Origin: JBDHRG01 sp039807445
Lineage (GTDB): Bacteria > Pseudomonadota > Gammaproteobacteria > Competibacterales > Competibacteraceae
Assembly (NCBI GenBank): GCA_039807445.1
Contig: JBDHRG010000228.1
Location: 1-5,696 of the forward strand
DNA length: 5,696 bases
Direction: 5' to 3'
The position numbers and the translations under genes are program-made. Positions 1-5,000 of the stretch are shown here, one piece after another. Positions within the stretch are counted from its first letter, which is position 1. Each line of letters begins with the position of its first letter. The notes beneath the pieces are model-generated. The model was not told where the DNA came from, made no database searches, and was given only the letters and a program-made list of their open reading frames with translations.

Positions 1-229
1 TGACCAGCTCGAGCGGCTTGCCGCCGATGCCGCCGGCAGCGTTGATCGCCTCGGCGGCGGCGGTCGCACCGCGCCAGTACTGCTCGCCGTAGGCGGCGTT
101 GCCGCCGGTCATCGGCCCGGCGATGCCGAGCCTGATGGTGTCGGCGGCGAGCGCGGCCGAGCCGAAGCCGAGCACGCCGGCCAGGACCGCGGCCACGGGC
201 AGGAGACGCGGAAGGGTGCGCTTGATCAT
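1..229 (-). CDS. ABC transporter substrate-binding protein, branched-chain amino acid type (N-terminal part)
   Basis: The frame begins at the ATG complementary to 227-229 and runs off the left edge, so only 76 codons are visible. The first 26 or so residues form a signal peptide: a basic start (MIKRTLPR), a hydrophobic core rich in Ala, Val, Leu and Gly, and an Ala-Leu-Ala-Ala cleavage site. The mature start, DTIRLGIAGPMTGGNAAYG, is typical of LivJ/LivK-like periplasmic binding proteins (Peripla_BP_6), whose first strand carries G-x-x-GPxTG and binds the ligand backbone. GAGG, 7 nt before the ATG, is the ribosome binding site. The protein would capture an amino acid, amide or similar solute in the periplasm for an ABC importer. 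The ligand cannot be read from this fragment. It lies downstream of, and on the same strand as, the cyclodeaminase-family reductase, which hints at a shared catabolic theme. Confidence 0.85.
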   Translation of the reverse strand, partial: MIKRTLPRLLPVAAVLAGVLGFGSAALAADTIRLGIAGPMTGGNAAYGEQYWRGATAAAEAINAAGGIGGKPLELV

Positions 230-281
230 CGATTTTCCTCACTTCAGGGTTGGACGGCGGGGGGGGTCGCGCGTCGCGCCA

Positions 282-313
282 GCCCGGTGCTTCGCCGGGC
301 CGGCTGCCGGCCC
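282..313 (-). other. GC-rich hairpins in the leader of the substrate-binding protein gene
   Basis: Positions 297-313 read GGGCCGGCTGCCGGCCC, an 8-bp perfect inverted repeat around one base. An alternative 6-bp stem pairs 282-287 with 295-300 and overlaps it, so the two cannot form together. No T-run follows either stem, so neither is a convincing intrinsic terminator. They may stabilise the leader or act as an attenuator. No other structure was seen between 230 and 414. Confidence 0.3.
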
Positions 314-356
314 GCAGAGATCCGCGGCCGGCTTGTCTTGGGTCTGTCGCGTACGG

Positions 357-385
357 ATATGACCGTCCGGCGCAGCCGCTGTCAA
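357..385 (-). promoter_or_regulatory. Candidate sigma-70 promoter for the substrate-binding protein gene
   Basis: Read on the minus strand, a perfect TTGACA (380-385) is followed after 17 nt by TCATAT (357-362). The -35 is ideal and the -10 is weak. It lies in the gap between the reductase stop codon (415) and the binding-protein start (229), and would give a leader of roughly 120 nt. The leader contains a GC-rich palindrome at 297-313. Confidence 0.45.
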
Positions 386-414
386 GCACACCGCGCAGGA
401 CCTGCAAGCAATGT

Positions 415-1353
415 TTACAGTCGCTGCCAGGCGAGCGCGGCCGCGGCCAGGTCTTCGAGCGCGGTGCCGACCGACTTGAACAGCGTGATCTGCGCATCGC
501 TGCTGCGCCCCGGGTGCGCGCCGCGGCACAGCTCGGCGAGTTCGGCGCGGATGTCTTCGGCCGCGAGCACGCCGGCGGCGAGCGGCTGGACGATGTCGCC
601 GGCCTCCTTCGCCGCGCCGGCACGCGTGTCGACGAACACCGCGGCGCGGCGCACGGCCTCGTCGTCGGCTTCACGCATCTCGGGGGTGAAGCCGCCGACC
701 AGGTCGAGGTGCGCGCCGGGCGCGAGCCAGCCGCCGCGGATCAGCGGCTCGCGCGACAGCGTCGCGCACGAAATCACGTCGGCGGCGCGCGCTTCGGCTT
801 CGAGATCGATGACGGCGGCGGCCGGCAAGCCGTGCGCTTCGCGCAGCCGCGCCGCGACCGCCTCGGCCTTGTCCGGGTGGCGCCCCCATACGCCGATGCG
901 CTGGTAGCGCCGCACGCTGGCGTGCGCGCACGCCAGGCCTTCGCTGAGCCGCCCGGTCGACACCAGCAGCAGGCGACGCGCATCCGGCCGCGCCAGGAAG
1001 CGCGCCGCCAGCGCAGAAGCGGCCGCGGTGCGGCGCGCGGTCAGCTCGGCGCCGTCGAGCAGCGCCAGCGTCGCACCGGTGCGACCGTCGAGCAGCAGGT
1101 ATTGCCCGGCGACCGCCGGCAAGCCGCGCTCGGCGTTGCCGGGGAACACGCCGACCAGCTTGACGCCGATGTACTCGCCCGGAGTCCACGCCGGCATCAG
1201 CAGCAGCGTCGCGTCGGGCTCGCCCGGCACCTCGACGCGATGGTGGTGGCGTACCGGCACTTCGGCGCCGCGCGCGAAGGCTTGCTGCAGCGCCTCGATC
1301 AGCGCGGGCCAGTCCAGCGCCGCAGCGATCGCGGGAGCATCGATCAAACGCAT
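415..1353 (-). CDS. Ornithine cyclodeaminase/mu-crystallin family protein, probable delta1-pyrroline-2-carboxylate reductase
   Basis: This 312-residue protein matches the family length of about 310-350. I chose the ATG at 1353 because GAGGAG stands 6 nt before it and the next residues (MRLIDAPAI) match the family start; an in-frame ATG at 1425 lacks both. Visible motifs are the substrate-site Lys65 in GVKLVGVFPGN, the DGAELTARRTAAASALA helix (residues 100-115), a Rossmann part starting LLLVSTGRLSEG (128-139), WGRHPDKAE (156-164), DLVGGFTPEMREAD (217-230) and the C-terminal FKSVGTALEDLAAA (292-305). Family members use NAD(P)H to reduce cyclic imines such as pyrroline-2-carboxylate to L-proline, in hydroxyproline or D-amino-acid catabolism; others deaminate ornithine. 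The TGRLSEG variant of the nucleotide loop and the tail favour the reductase over a true ornithine cyclodeaminase, but this is from memory of the family. The protein is cytoplasmic. Confidence 0.9.
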   Translation of the reverse strand: MRLIDAPAIAAALDWPALIEALQQAFARGAEVPVRHHHRVEVPGEPDATLLLMPAWTPGEYIGVKLVGVFPGNAERGLPAVAGQYLLLDGRTGATLALLDGAELTARRTAAASALAARFLARPDARRLLLVSTGRLSEGLACAHASVRRYQRIGVWGRHPDKAEAVAARLREAHGLPAAAVIDLEAEARAADVISCATLSREPLIRGGWLAPGAHLDLVGGFTPEMREADDEAVRRAAVFVDTRAGAAKEAGDIVQPLAAGVLAAEDIRAELAELCRGAHPGRSSDAQITLFKSVGTALEDLAAAALAWQRL

Positions 1354-1442
1354 GGGCCTCTCCTCGTCGTTCTGTACCTGTTTCCGATAGGCAACAAGAC
1401 TTGCATCCCGCACCGGGCTCGACAAGCCCCCGCGACGCCGCT

Positions 1443-1553
1443 ATGGTCGAACACCATGCCATCCCACCCCCACAGGCCGTGATGCCCTGGTTCTTCGTCG
1501 CGCTGATGCTGCTGGCGCTCGCCACGCACGGCCTGATCGGCGCCTTCGCCTGA
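1443..1553 (+). CDS. Possible 36-residue single-pass membrane protein
   Basis: The ATG at 1443 opens a 36-codon frame ending in TGA at 1551-1553. It reads MVEHHAIPPPQAV followed by a hydrophobic stretch, MPWFFVALMLLALATHGLIG, long enough for one transmembrane helix. An internal Met at 1482 could also start it. No strong ribosome binding site precedes either start (a weak AGG precedes 1482). A strong hairpin begins 6 nt after the stop. It sits divergently from the reductase and ahead of riboflavin synthase. I do not recognise a family, and it may be chance; the clean helix and the stop-hairpin spacing are the only support. Confidence 0.4.
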   Translation: MVEHHAIPPPQAVMPWFFVALMLLALATHGLIGAFA

Positions 1554-1558
1554 GCCGG

Positions 1559-1616
1559 CGCCCGCGCGAAGCGTGCGGGCGGGTCGTCGCGGCGATCGTC
1601 GCATCGCCCCGCCCGC
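1559..1616 (+). promoter_or_regulatory. Two mutually exclusive GC-rich hairpins upstream of riboflavin synthase
   Basis: Stem A pairs CGCCCGCGCG (1559-1568) with CGTGCGGGCG (1572-1581) around an AAG loop: 10 bp with one G-T pair. Stem B pairs GCGGGCGGG (1575-1583) with CCCGCCCGC (1608-1616). The arms overlap at 1575-1581, so only one can form. There is no T-run after A, so it is a poor intrinsic terminator. I see none of the conserved FMN-riboswitch blocks. It may end the small upstream frame or shape the riboflavin synthase leader, if that transcript starts this far upstream. Confidence 0.4.
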
Positions 1617-1666
1617 TCGCGCCGGTTTAAGATCGGCCGCTCCCACCTGTTCCCAGGAGCCGCACC

Positions 1667-2275
1667 ATGTTCACCGGCATCGTCCAGGCCGCCGTGCCCG
1701 TCGTCGCCCGGATCGACAAGCCGCAGCTGGCGACGCTGACGCTGGCGCTGCCCGAAGCGATGCGCGCCGGGCTGGCGATCGGCGCCAGCGTCGCGGTCGA
1801 CGGCACCTGCCTGACCGTCGCCGCCATCGAGGGCGGCCACGTCGACTTCGACGTGATGATCGAGACGCTGCGCGTGACCACGCTCGGCGCGCTGCGCGAA
1901 GGCGATCGGGTCAACGTCGAGCGTGCGGCGCGCTTCGGCGACGAGATCGGCGGACATCCGCTGTCGGGGCACGTGCATGCGAGCGTCGAGATCGTCGCGA
2001 TCGAAACCCCGGAGAACAACCACCGCCTGGTATTCCGCGCACCCGCGGCCTTGATCAAGTACATCCTGCCCAAGGGCTACATCGCACTGAACGGCTGCAG
2101 CCTGACCGTGGGCTCGGTCGCCGGCGACACCTTCGACGTGTTCCTGATCCCCGAGACGCTACGCGTCAGCACTTTCGCCGACAAGCGCGTCGGCGATCGC
2201 ATCAACCTCGAGGTCGACGCGCAGACGCAGGCGATCGTCGACACCGTCGAGCGTGTGCTCGCGACGCGGGGGTGA
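1667..2275 (+). CDS. ribE: Riboflavin synthase (alpha subunit)
   Basis: This cytoplasmic enzyme performs the last step of riboflavin synthesis: two 6,7-dimethyl-8-ribityllumazine molecules dismutate to riboflavin and the pyrimidine precursor. The 202 residues fit the family (about 200-215) and show its two tandem lumazine-binding barrels. The N-terminal barrel starts with the diagnostic MFTGIV and carries DGTCLTV (45-51, with Cys48), ETLRVTTLG (66-74) and GGHPLSGHVH (95-104, with His97 and His102). The C-terminal barrel repeats the pattern with KGYIALNGCSLTVG (136-149), IPETL (161-165) and DAQTQAIVDTVERVL (184-198). It closely tracks E. coli riboflavin synthase. AGGAG (1655-1659) stands 7 nt before the ATG. 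A TAAGAT box at 1628-1633 could be a -10 element, but no matching -35 is seen. No other rib gene is beside it, and the hairpin 16 nt after the stop ends the transcript. The gene is also called ribC in some species. Confidence 0.97.
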   Translation: MFTGIVQAAVPVVARIDKPQLATLTLALPEAMRAGLAIGASVAVDGTCLTVAAIEGGHVDFDVMIETLRVTTLGALREGDRVNVERAARFGDEIGGHPLSGHVHASVEIVAIETPENNHRLVFRAPAALIKYILPKGYIALNGCSLTVGSVAGDTFDVFLIPETLRVSTFADKRVGDRINLEVDAQTQAIVDTVERVLATRG

Positions 2276-2431
2276 AGCCGAGGCAGGCCCGAAGAACGAA
2301 AAGTCCCGCAAGCGGGACTTTTCGTTCTTCGCCTTGCGCCGATAAGCCTTGGCGCTGTCGACGATCCTTTGCCGGTACTTGGGCTGGGCGACTTCCCTCA
2401 GCACCCAGCTGGGCTTGCCTGGCTTCTTCAT
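2159..2431 (-). CDS. arfA: Alternative ribosome-rescue factor A (ArfA)-like protein, terminator inside the frame
   Basis: The frame starts at the ATG at 2431, with GGAG 10 nt upstream. The first part reads MKKPGKPSWV, then PKYRQRIVDSAKAYRRKAKN (residues 17-36). It is very basic and recalls ArfA, where a PLFRQRV segment is followed by a Lys/Gly/Tyr-rich tail ending RKGKH. ArfA binds ribosomes stalled on stop-less mRNA and recruits release factor 2, as backup to tmRNA. A perfect intrinsic terminator covers codons 34-47. The mRNA would end at about Phe44 without a stop codon, leaving a roughly 44-residue basic product. Such in-frame hairpins are known for proteobacterial arfA genes, whose truncated mRNA is tagged by tmRNA unless tmRNA fails. 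The formal frame runs on to a TAG at 2159, antisense to the riboflavin synthase 3' end; that tail looks like non-selected sequence. The exact KGKG block of E. coli ArfA is missing, so the family call needs a profile search. Any other short basic ribosome-associated protein is the alternative. Confidence 0.6.
   Translation of the reverse strand: MKKPGKPSWVLREVAQPKYRQRIVDSAKAYRRKAKNEKSRLRDFSFFGPASASPPRREHTLDGVDDRLRLRVDLEVDAIADALVGESADA
2291..2330. terminator. Bidirectional intrinsic terminator, perfect 19-bp inverted repeat
   Basis: GAAGAACGAAAAGTCCCGC (2291-2309) is the exact reverse complement of 2312-2330, with only AA between. The GC-rich inner stem is flanked by AAAA and TTTT, so each strand reads a GC stem followed by a T-rich run (TTTTCGTTCTTC). 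On the plus strand it lies 16 nt after the riboflavin synthase stop. On the minus strand it lies inside the arfA-like reading frame, covering codons 34-47. Confidence 0.92.
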
Positions 2432-2464
2432 GCGACGGGTTCTCCGGGGTGGATGGGCGGCGCG

Positions 2465-2494
2465 AGCTTAGCGCCTTGGCCGCACTCGCGCCAG
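2465..2494 (-). promoter_or_regulatory. Weak candidate promoter for the arfA-like gene
   Basis: On the minus strand CTGGCG (2489-2494) is followed after 18 nt by TAAGCT (2465-2470), placing a start about 25 nt before the ATG at 2431. Matches to consensus are modest; position is the main support. The rest of 2432-2580 shows no gene or structure that I can support. Confidence 0.25.
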
Positions 2495-2584
2495 TTCGCA
2501 GCACCATCGCCTCGGTCCGGCAGACGGCGAACAGCGGCGTCTCGCATGCAGGGGATCAGCCGCGCGACCACGGGTTATTCGGCC

Positions 2585-2629
2585 GAAAAAAGCAGAAAGG
2601 CCACGGGCAGGTGACCCGTGGCCTTTCTG
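2585..2629 (-). terminator. Intrinsic terminator of the tRNA-Val transcript
   Basis: A 15-bp perfect stem pairs 2593-2607 (CAGAAAGGCCACGGG) with 2615-2629 around a 7-nt loop. On the minus strand it is followed by CTTTTTT (2585-2591). It begins 9 nt after the tRNA CCA end, so it is the original terminator of the tRNA gene, left behind with the tRNA 3' fragment. Confidence 0.9.
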
Positions 2630-2637
2630 GCTTTGCA

Positions 2638-2687
2638 TGGTGGGCGATGCTGGGATCGAACCAGCGACCCCTTCCGTGTGAAGGAAG
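2638..2687 (-). pseudogene. 3' part of tRNA-Val(CAC), truncated at the anticodon stem
   Basis: On the minus strand these 50 nt match tRNA positions 27-76: anticodon stem CTTCC/GGAAG (2683-2687 and 2671-2675), loop TTCACAC with anticodon CAC and U33, variable loop GGGTC, T stem GCTGG/CCAGC with loop TTCGATC, acceptor strand ATCGCCC, discriminator A and encoded CCA (2638-2640). The acceptor strand requires GGGCGAT at the 5' end, and the D arm should read close to AGCTCAG. Neither occurs upstream: the sequence before the stem (TTCATTATCC on the minus strand) is unrelated. The fragment is therefore not a working tRNA. It is the displaced half of a tRNA cut by an integrating element, and the full gene should be rebuilt at the far end of the element. 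Confidence 0.88.
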
Positions 2688-2689
2688 GG
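2668..2689. other. Attachment-site core (att) with 7-bp overlap in the anticodon loop
   Basis: CCCTTCC (2669-2675) and GGAAGGG (2683-2689) form a 7-bp inverted repeat around GTGTGAA (2676-2682), the complement of the anticodon loop. Tyrosine integrases that target tRNA genes commonly use the anticodon stem as paired core-binding sites and exchange strands across the 7-bp loop. The right arm extends two bases beyond the tRNA stem into element DNA, which makes the site more symmetric than the tRNA alone requires. Confidence 0.7.
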
Positions 2690-2842
2690 ATAATGAACTT
2701 TATGAGACTTCTTGAGACACCAACGAATCGTCGCAGCACTCCACAACATACTGTTTTTTCTATAACGTTCGTCTCATACCGTCCATAGAAGTCCCAGGAC
2801 AGCCGCATCACCAACTGCCACACGCACTGCCACACGAACAGC
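2688..2842. repeat. Integrase-proximal att arm region with short repeats
   Basis: This gene-free stretch is clearly more AT-rich than its surroundings. TATGAGAC (2701-2708) is repeated inverted as GTCTCATA (2771-2778), and TTGAGAC recurs at 2712-2718. TGCCACACG occurs twice in direct orientation (2816 and 2828). Short repeated motifs beside an att core are typical arm-type integrase or Xis binding sites. TATAAC at 2761-2766 resembles a -10 box for the integrase, without a clear -35. Confidence 0.45.
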
Positions 2843-2862
2843 ATGTGGCAGTGCGTGTGGCA
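2816..2862. repeat. Perfect 19-bp inverted repeat just upstream of the integrase
   Basis: TGCCACACGCACTGCCACA (2816-2834) is the exact reverse complement of 2844-2862 around a 9-nt loop. Each arm itself contains a near-direct repeat, giving four TGCCACA units. It ends 6 nt before the integrase ribosome binding site (2868-2874). It may be an operator or arm-binding site in DNA, or a hairpin limiting integrase translation in RNA. There is no T-run, so it is not an intrinsic terminator. Confidence 0.85.
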
Positions 2863-2881
2863 ACGCAGAAGGGGTCACGAC

Positions 2882-4168
2882 ATGGCGAAGAAGCGCGAGG
2901 GATTCAGCGTCGCCGAGCTGCTGAAGCAGAAGGCCGAACTGCTGGCCGGCAAGGAAGTGGCAGCACCCGGACAACGCGGTTTCAGCGTCTTCAAGCTCGC
3001 ATCCGGCGAGCTGCAATTCCGCATGACCTACGTCCACAACGGACAGCGGCGGCGGATCAGTCTCGGCCTGTTCGACCGCGATGGCCGCGACGGGCGCCTG
3101 ACGCTGGCGGACGCGAACGCCCGGTATGACGAAGCGCGCGCCCTGCTGCGCGACGGGATCGACCCGAAGGCGCAGCGCGAGGCCGAGAAGAACGCCGCCG
3201 AGCGCGCCGCGCTCGAGGAGAAGCGCGCTCCAACCTTCGCGCAACTGTTCGCCGAGTACGACGCGCGCGAACTGTCCACGAAGCGCACCGGCGCGGACAT
3301 GAAGCGACTGATCGAGCGCAACGTCCTGCCGGCGCTCGGCAAGCGCAAGGTCGCCGAGATCACCCGACGCGACGTGGCGGTGCTGCTGAACGACATCCGC
3401 GATGCCGGATCGCCCGCCACGGCTGACAAGCTGACCACGATCCTTGTGCGCTGCATGAACTACGCCTGCGAGGCCGGCATCCTCGACGTGAATCCCCTGG
3501 CCGGCATCAAGCGCACGACGAGCGAGCCGCGGGATCGCGCGTTGCGCGATGAGGAAGTGCGCGCCATCTGGACCGTCCTCGCTACCAGCAGCATGCACCC
3601 CGGCACCGCGCTGGCGCTGAAGCTGATCCTTGCCACCGGCCAGCGCCCGGGCGAGGTGGTCGGGCTGGGGTGGAGCGAGATCGACGGCGACGTGTGGACG
3701 ATCCCTGCCGCCCGTGCGAAGAACAGCCGTGCGCATCGCGTGCCACTGTCGCCGCTCGCGCTCGAATTGCTCGATCGGGCGCGCATCCTGGCCGGCGCTT
3801 CGGCCTACGCCTTCCCGTCGCCACATCATCGCCCCGGCCAGCCGGACACGGATCGCCCGATGGACCGTCACAGCCTGAGCCGCGCCGTGCTGCGCAACCT
3901 GGGGCTGTTCGGCACCGAGGCATGGACCCCGCACGACCTGCGCCGTACCTGCCGCACCGGGCTGGCGGCGCTCGGCATCCCGCACGAGATCGCCGAGCGT
4001 GTCGTGGGACACGCGCAGGACCGCATCACCGCCACGTACAACCAGCACAGCTACGATCGCGAGAAGCGCAAGGCGCTGGACGCCTGGGCGCGACACCTGC
4101 ACGAGATCGTCACCGACACGCCCCCCGCCTCGAATGTCGTCGCGCTGCCGACACGAGGCGCGTCCTGA
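2882..4168 (+). CDS. int: Tyrosine recombinase integrase, P4-like
   Basis: This 428-residue site-specific recombinase integrates and excises the element at the tRNA-Val. The ATG at 2882 is preferred because GAAGGGG ends 7 nt before it; an in-frame ATG at 2843 lies within the inverted repeat and adds WQCVWQRRRGHD, which does not look native. Three parts are visible: an N-terminal arm-binding domain (about 35-100, with GELQFRMTY, RRRISLG and ADANARYDEARALLRDGIDP), an SAM-like core-binding domain (about 118-208) and a catalytic domain (about 215-400). All catalytic residues are present: Arg255 in TGQRPGEV, Lys280 in the beta hairpin, His351 and Arg354 in HDLRRT, His377 in VGH and nucleophile Tyr386 in TATYNQHSY. 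It is therefore probably active. The gene points away from the att junction into the element. A hairpin about 100 nt after the stop may end its transcript. Confidence 0.96.
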   Translation: MAKKREGFSVAELLKQKAELLAGKEVAAPGQRGFSVFKLASGELQFRMTYVHNGQRRRISLGLFDRDGRDGRLTLADANARYDEARALLRDGIDPKAQREAEKNAAERAALEEKRAPTFAQLFAEYDARELSTKRTGADMKRLIERNVLPALGKRKVAEITRRDVAVLLNDIRDAGSPATADKLTTILVRCMNYACEAGILDVNPLAGIKRTTSEPRDRALRDEEVRAIWTVLATSSMHPGTALALKLILATGQRPGEVVGLGWSEIDGDVWTIPAARAKNSRAHRVPLSPLALELLDRARILAGASAYAFPSPHHRPGQPDTDRPMDRHSLSRAVLRNLGLFGTEAWTPHDLRRTCRTGLAALGIPHEIAERVVGHAQDRITATYNQHSYDREKRKALDAWARHLHEIVTDTPPASNVVALPTRGAS

Positions 4169-4269
4169 ACCCCCACTGCTGCCACCCTGGCGGCGCTGGT
4201 GCTCGACGCCGAGCGCGAGCCCGCGAAATTCTGCATGAGCGCCAGTTGCCCCCCCGCCAAAACTGACAA

Positions 4270-4291
4270 AACCCTCCTTAGCGGGAGGGTT
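4270..4291. terminator. Likely terminator between integrase and the DUF4160 gene
   Basis: AACCCTCC (4270-4277) pairs with GGAGGGTT (4284-4291) around a 6-nt loop. Plus-strand sequence after it (GTCTTGCTC) is only partly T-rich. The minus-strand continuation, TTGTCAGTTTTGG, is richer. It probably separates integrase transcription from the next cassette. The rest of 4169-4329 shows no gene. Confidence 0.55.
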
Positions 4292-4302
4292 GTCTTGCTC
4301 GC

Positions 4303-4317
4303 GTGCAACCATTGCAC
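4303..4317. promoter_or_regulatory. Palindrome GTGCAA-CCA-TTGCAC before the DUF4160 gene
   Basis: A 6-bp perfect inverted repeat around CCA ends 12 nt before the ATG at 4330. Such a position suits an operator for self-regulation by the helix-turn-helix partner encoded next, or a small hairpin over the ribosome landing site. TTGTCT (4290-4295) could be a -35 element, but no good -10 follows. Confidence 0.35.
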
Positions 4318-4329
4318 CATGCTTTCCTG

Positions 4330-4557
4330 ATGCCGACGATCAAGCGCTTCGCCGCCTGCAAGCTGAACATCAACCCGCATGACCACATGCCGCCGCACTT
4401 CCATGTGCTGAGCGCGAATGCGGAATGGATGGTGGCCATTGCGACCGGCGAGATTCTGCGCGGGCCGAAGGACACGCGGGCGATCCGCGATGCGCTGGCG
4501 TGGGCGGCCGAACACCGTGCGCTGTTGGCGCAACGCTTCGAGGAGCTGCAGCGATGA
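4330..4557 (+). CDS. DUF4160 domain protein
   Basis: The 75-residue protein matches the DUF4160 family by its MPTI start, the HDHMPPHFHV block (17-26, with His17, Asp18, His19, His23 and His25), a short beta region (AEWMVAIATGEIL, 31-43) and a terminal helix (RDALAWAAEHRALLAQRFEELQ). The ATG at 4330 is chosen because MPTI is the family start; a GTG at 4303 would add nine residues, and neither has a close ribosome binding site. The function of the family is not established. It is commonly paired with a DUF2442 gene, and the pair is often suspected to be a toxin-antitoxin module. The clustered His and Asp residues could bind metal or nucleotide. Its stop overlaps the start of the DUF2442 gene by ATGA. 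Confidence 0.88.
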   Translation: MPTIKRFAACKLNINPHDHMPPHFHVLSANAEWMVAIATGEILRGPKDTRAIRDALAWAAEHRALLAQRFEELQR

Positions 4558-5000
4558 GCAAGAACCGTTTCCGGCTGCGTGCCGTGGCCTACCAGGGCGG
4601 GACCGAGCTGGCGCTGACCTACGAGTCCGGCGAGCTGCTGCGCGTGGATGTGGGCCGCCTGGCGTCCGGCGTGCTGGCGCCACTCGCCGATCCCGCCGTG
4701 GTGGCGCGGGCAGCGCTGGGCGAATGGGGCTGGGATGTGACCTTCGGCGACGATGACGAGCTGACGCTGGCCGCCGACAATCTGCACGCCGAGGCGGTGG
4801 AGCAGGCCGGCGGCATTTCGCATGAACGGCTGTGGAGCTGGATGCACCGCAACGGCCTGACGCTCGACACCGCCGCCGAGGCGCTCGGCATGAGCCGGCG
4901 CATGGTGGCGTACTACCGCAGCGGCGCGAAGCCGATCCCGAAATACATCTGGCTGGCGTGCATTGGCTGGGAGGCGCAGCAGAGCAAGCGCGTCGCATGA
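4554..5000 (+). CDS. DUF2442 protein with C-terminal helix-turn-helix
   Basis: The 148-residue protein has two parts. Residues 5-80 fit DUF2442: a beta strand pair (ALTYESGELLRVDV), LASGVLAPLADPAVVARAAL and GEWGWDVTFGDDDELTLAADNL. Residues 92-135 form a helix-turn-helix, with LDTAAEALGMSRRMVAYYRSG (104-124) giving the two helices and the turn. The helix-turn-helix suggests that it binds DNA and controls its own operon, as antitoxins often do, possibly through the palindrome at 4303-4317. The ATG overlaps the DUF4160 stop (ATGA), implying coupled translation and a fixed ratio of the two proteins. Which partner is toxic, if either, cannot be read from sequence. Confidence 0.87.
   Translation: MSKNRFRLRAVAYQGGTELALTYESGELLRVDVGRLASGVLAPLADPAVVARAALGEWGWDVTFGDDDELTLAADNLHAEAVEQAGGISHERLWSWMHRNGLTLDTAAEALGMSRRMVAYYRSGAKPIPKYIWLACIGWEAQQSKRVA

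Noticed and set aside
250..1482. Long plus-strand open frame opposite the reductase gene
   Set aside because: Its product is Arg/Gly/Gln-rich, low in complexity and without domains. It mirrors the minus-strand reductase, a common artefact in GC-rich DNA.
1559..1666. FMN riboswitch before riboflavin synthase
   Set aside because: The conserved FMN-element blocks are not present; only simple GC hairpins are seen.
671..2023. Minus-strand 450-residue open frame across the reductase and riboflavin synthase
   Set aside because: It is in the wrong frame of the reductase and antisense to riboflavin synthase, with Arg/Ala-rich composition and no recognisable fold.
2202..2507. Alternative minus-strand frame over the arfA-like gene
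   Set aside because: It lacks a good start and family features, while the frame starting at 2431 has a ribosome binding site and ArfA-like sequence.
2638..2714. A complete tRNA-Val gene
   Set aside because: The acceptor 5' strand and D arm are absent upstream of the anticodon stem, so only the 3' part exists here.
2816..2862. Intrinsic terminator upstream of the integrase
   Set aside because: The stem is perfect but no T-run follows on either strand, so a terminator role is not supported.
2774..4312. Minus-strand 512-residue open frame opposite the integrase
   Set aside because: The plus-strand frame has all tyrosine-recombinase residues; the opposite frame is biased sequence without motifs.
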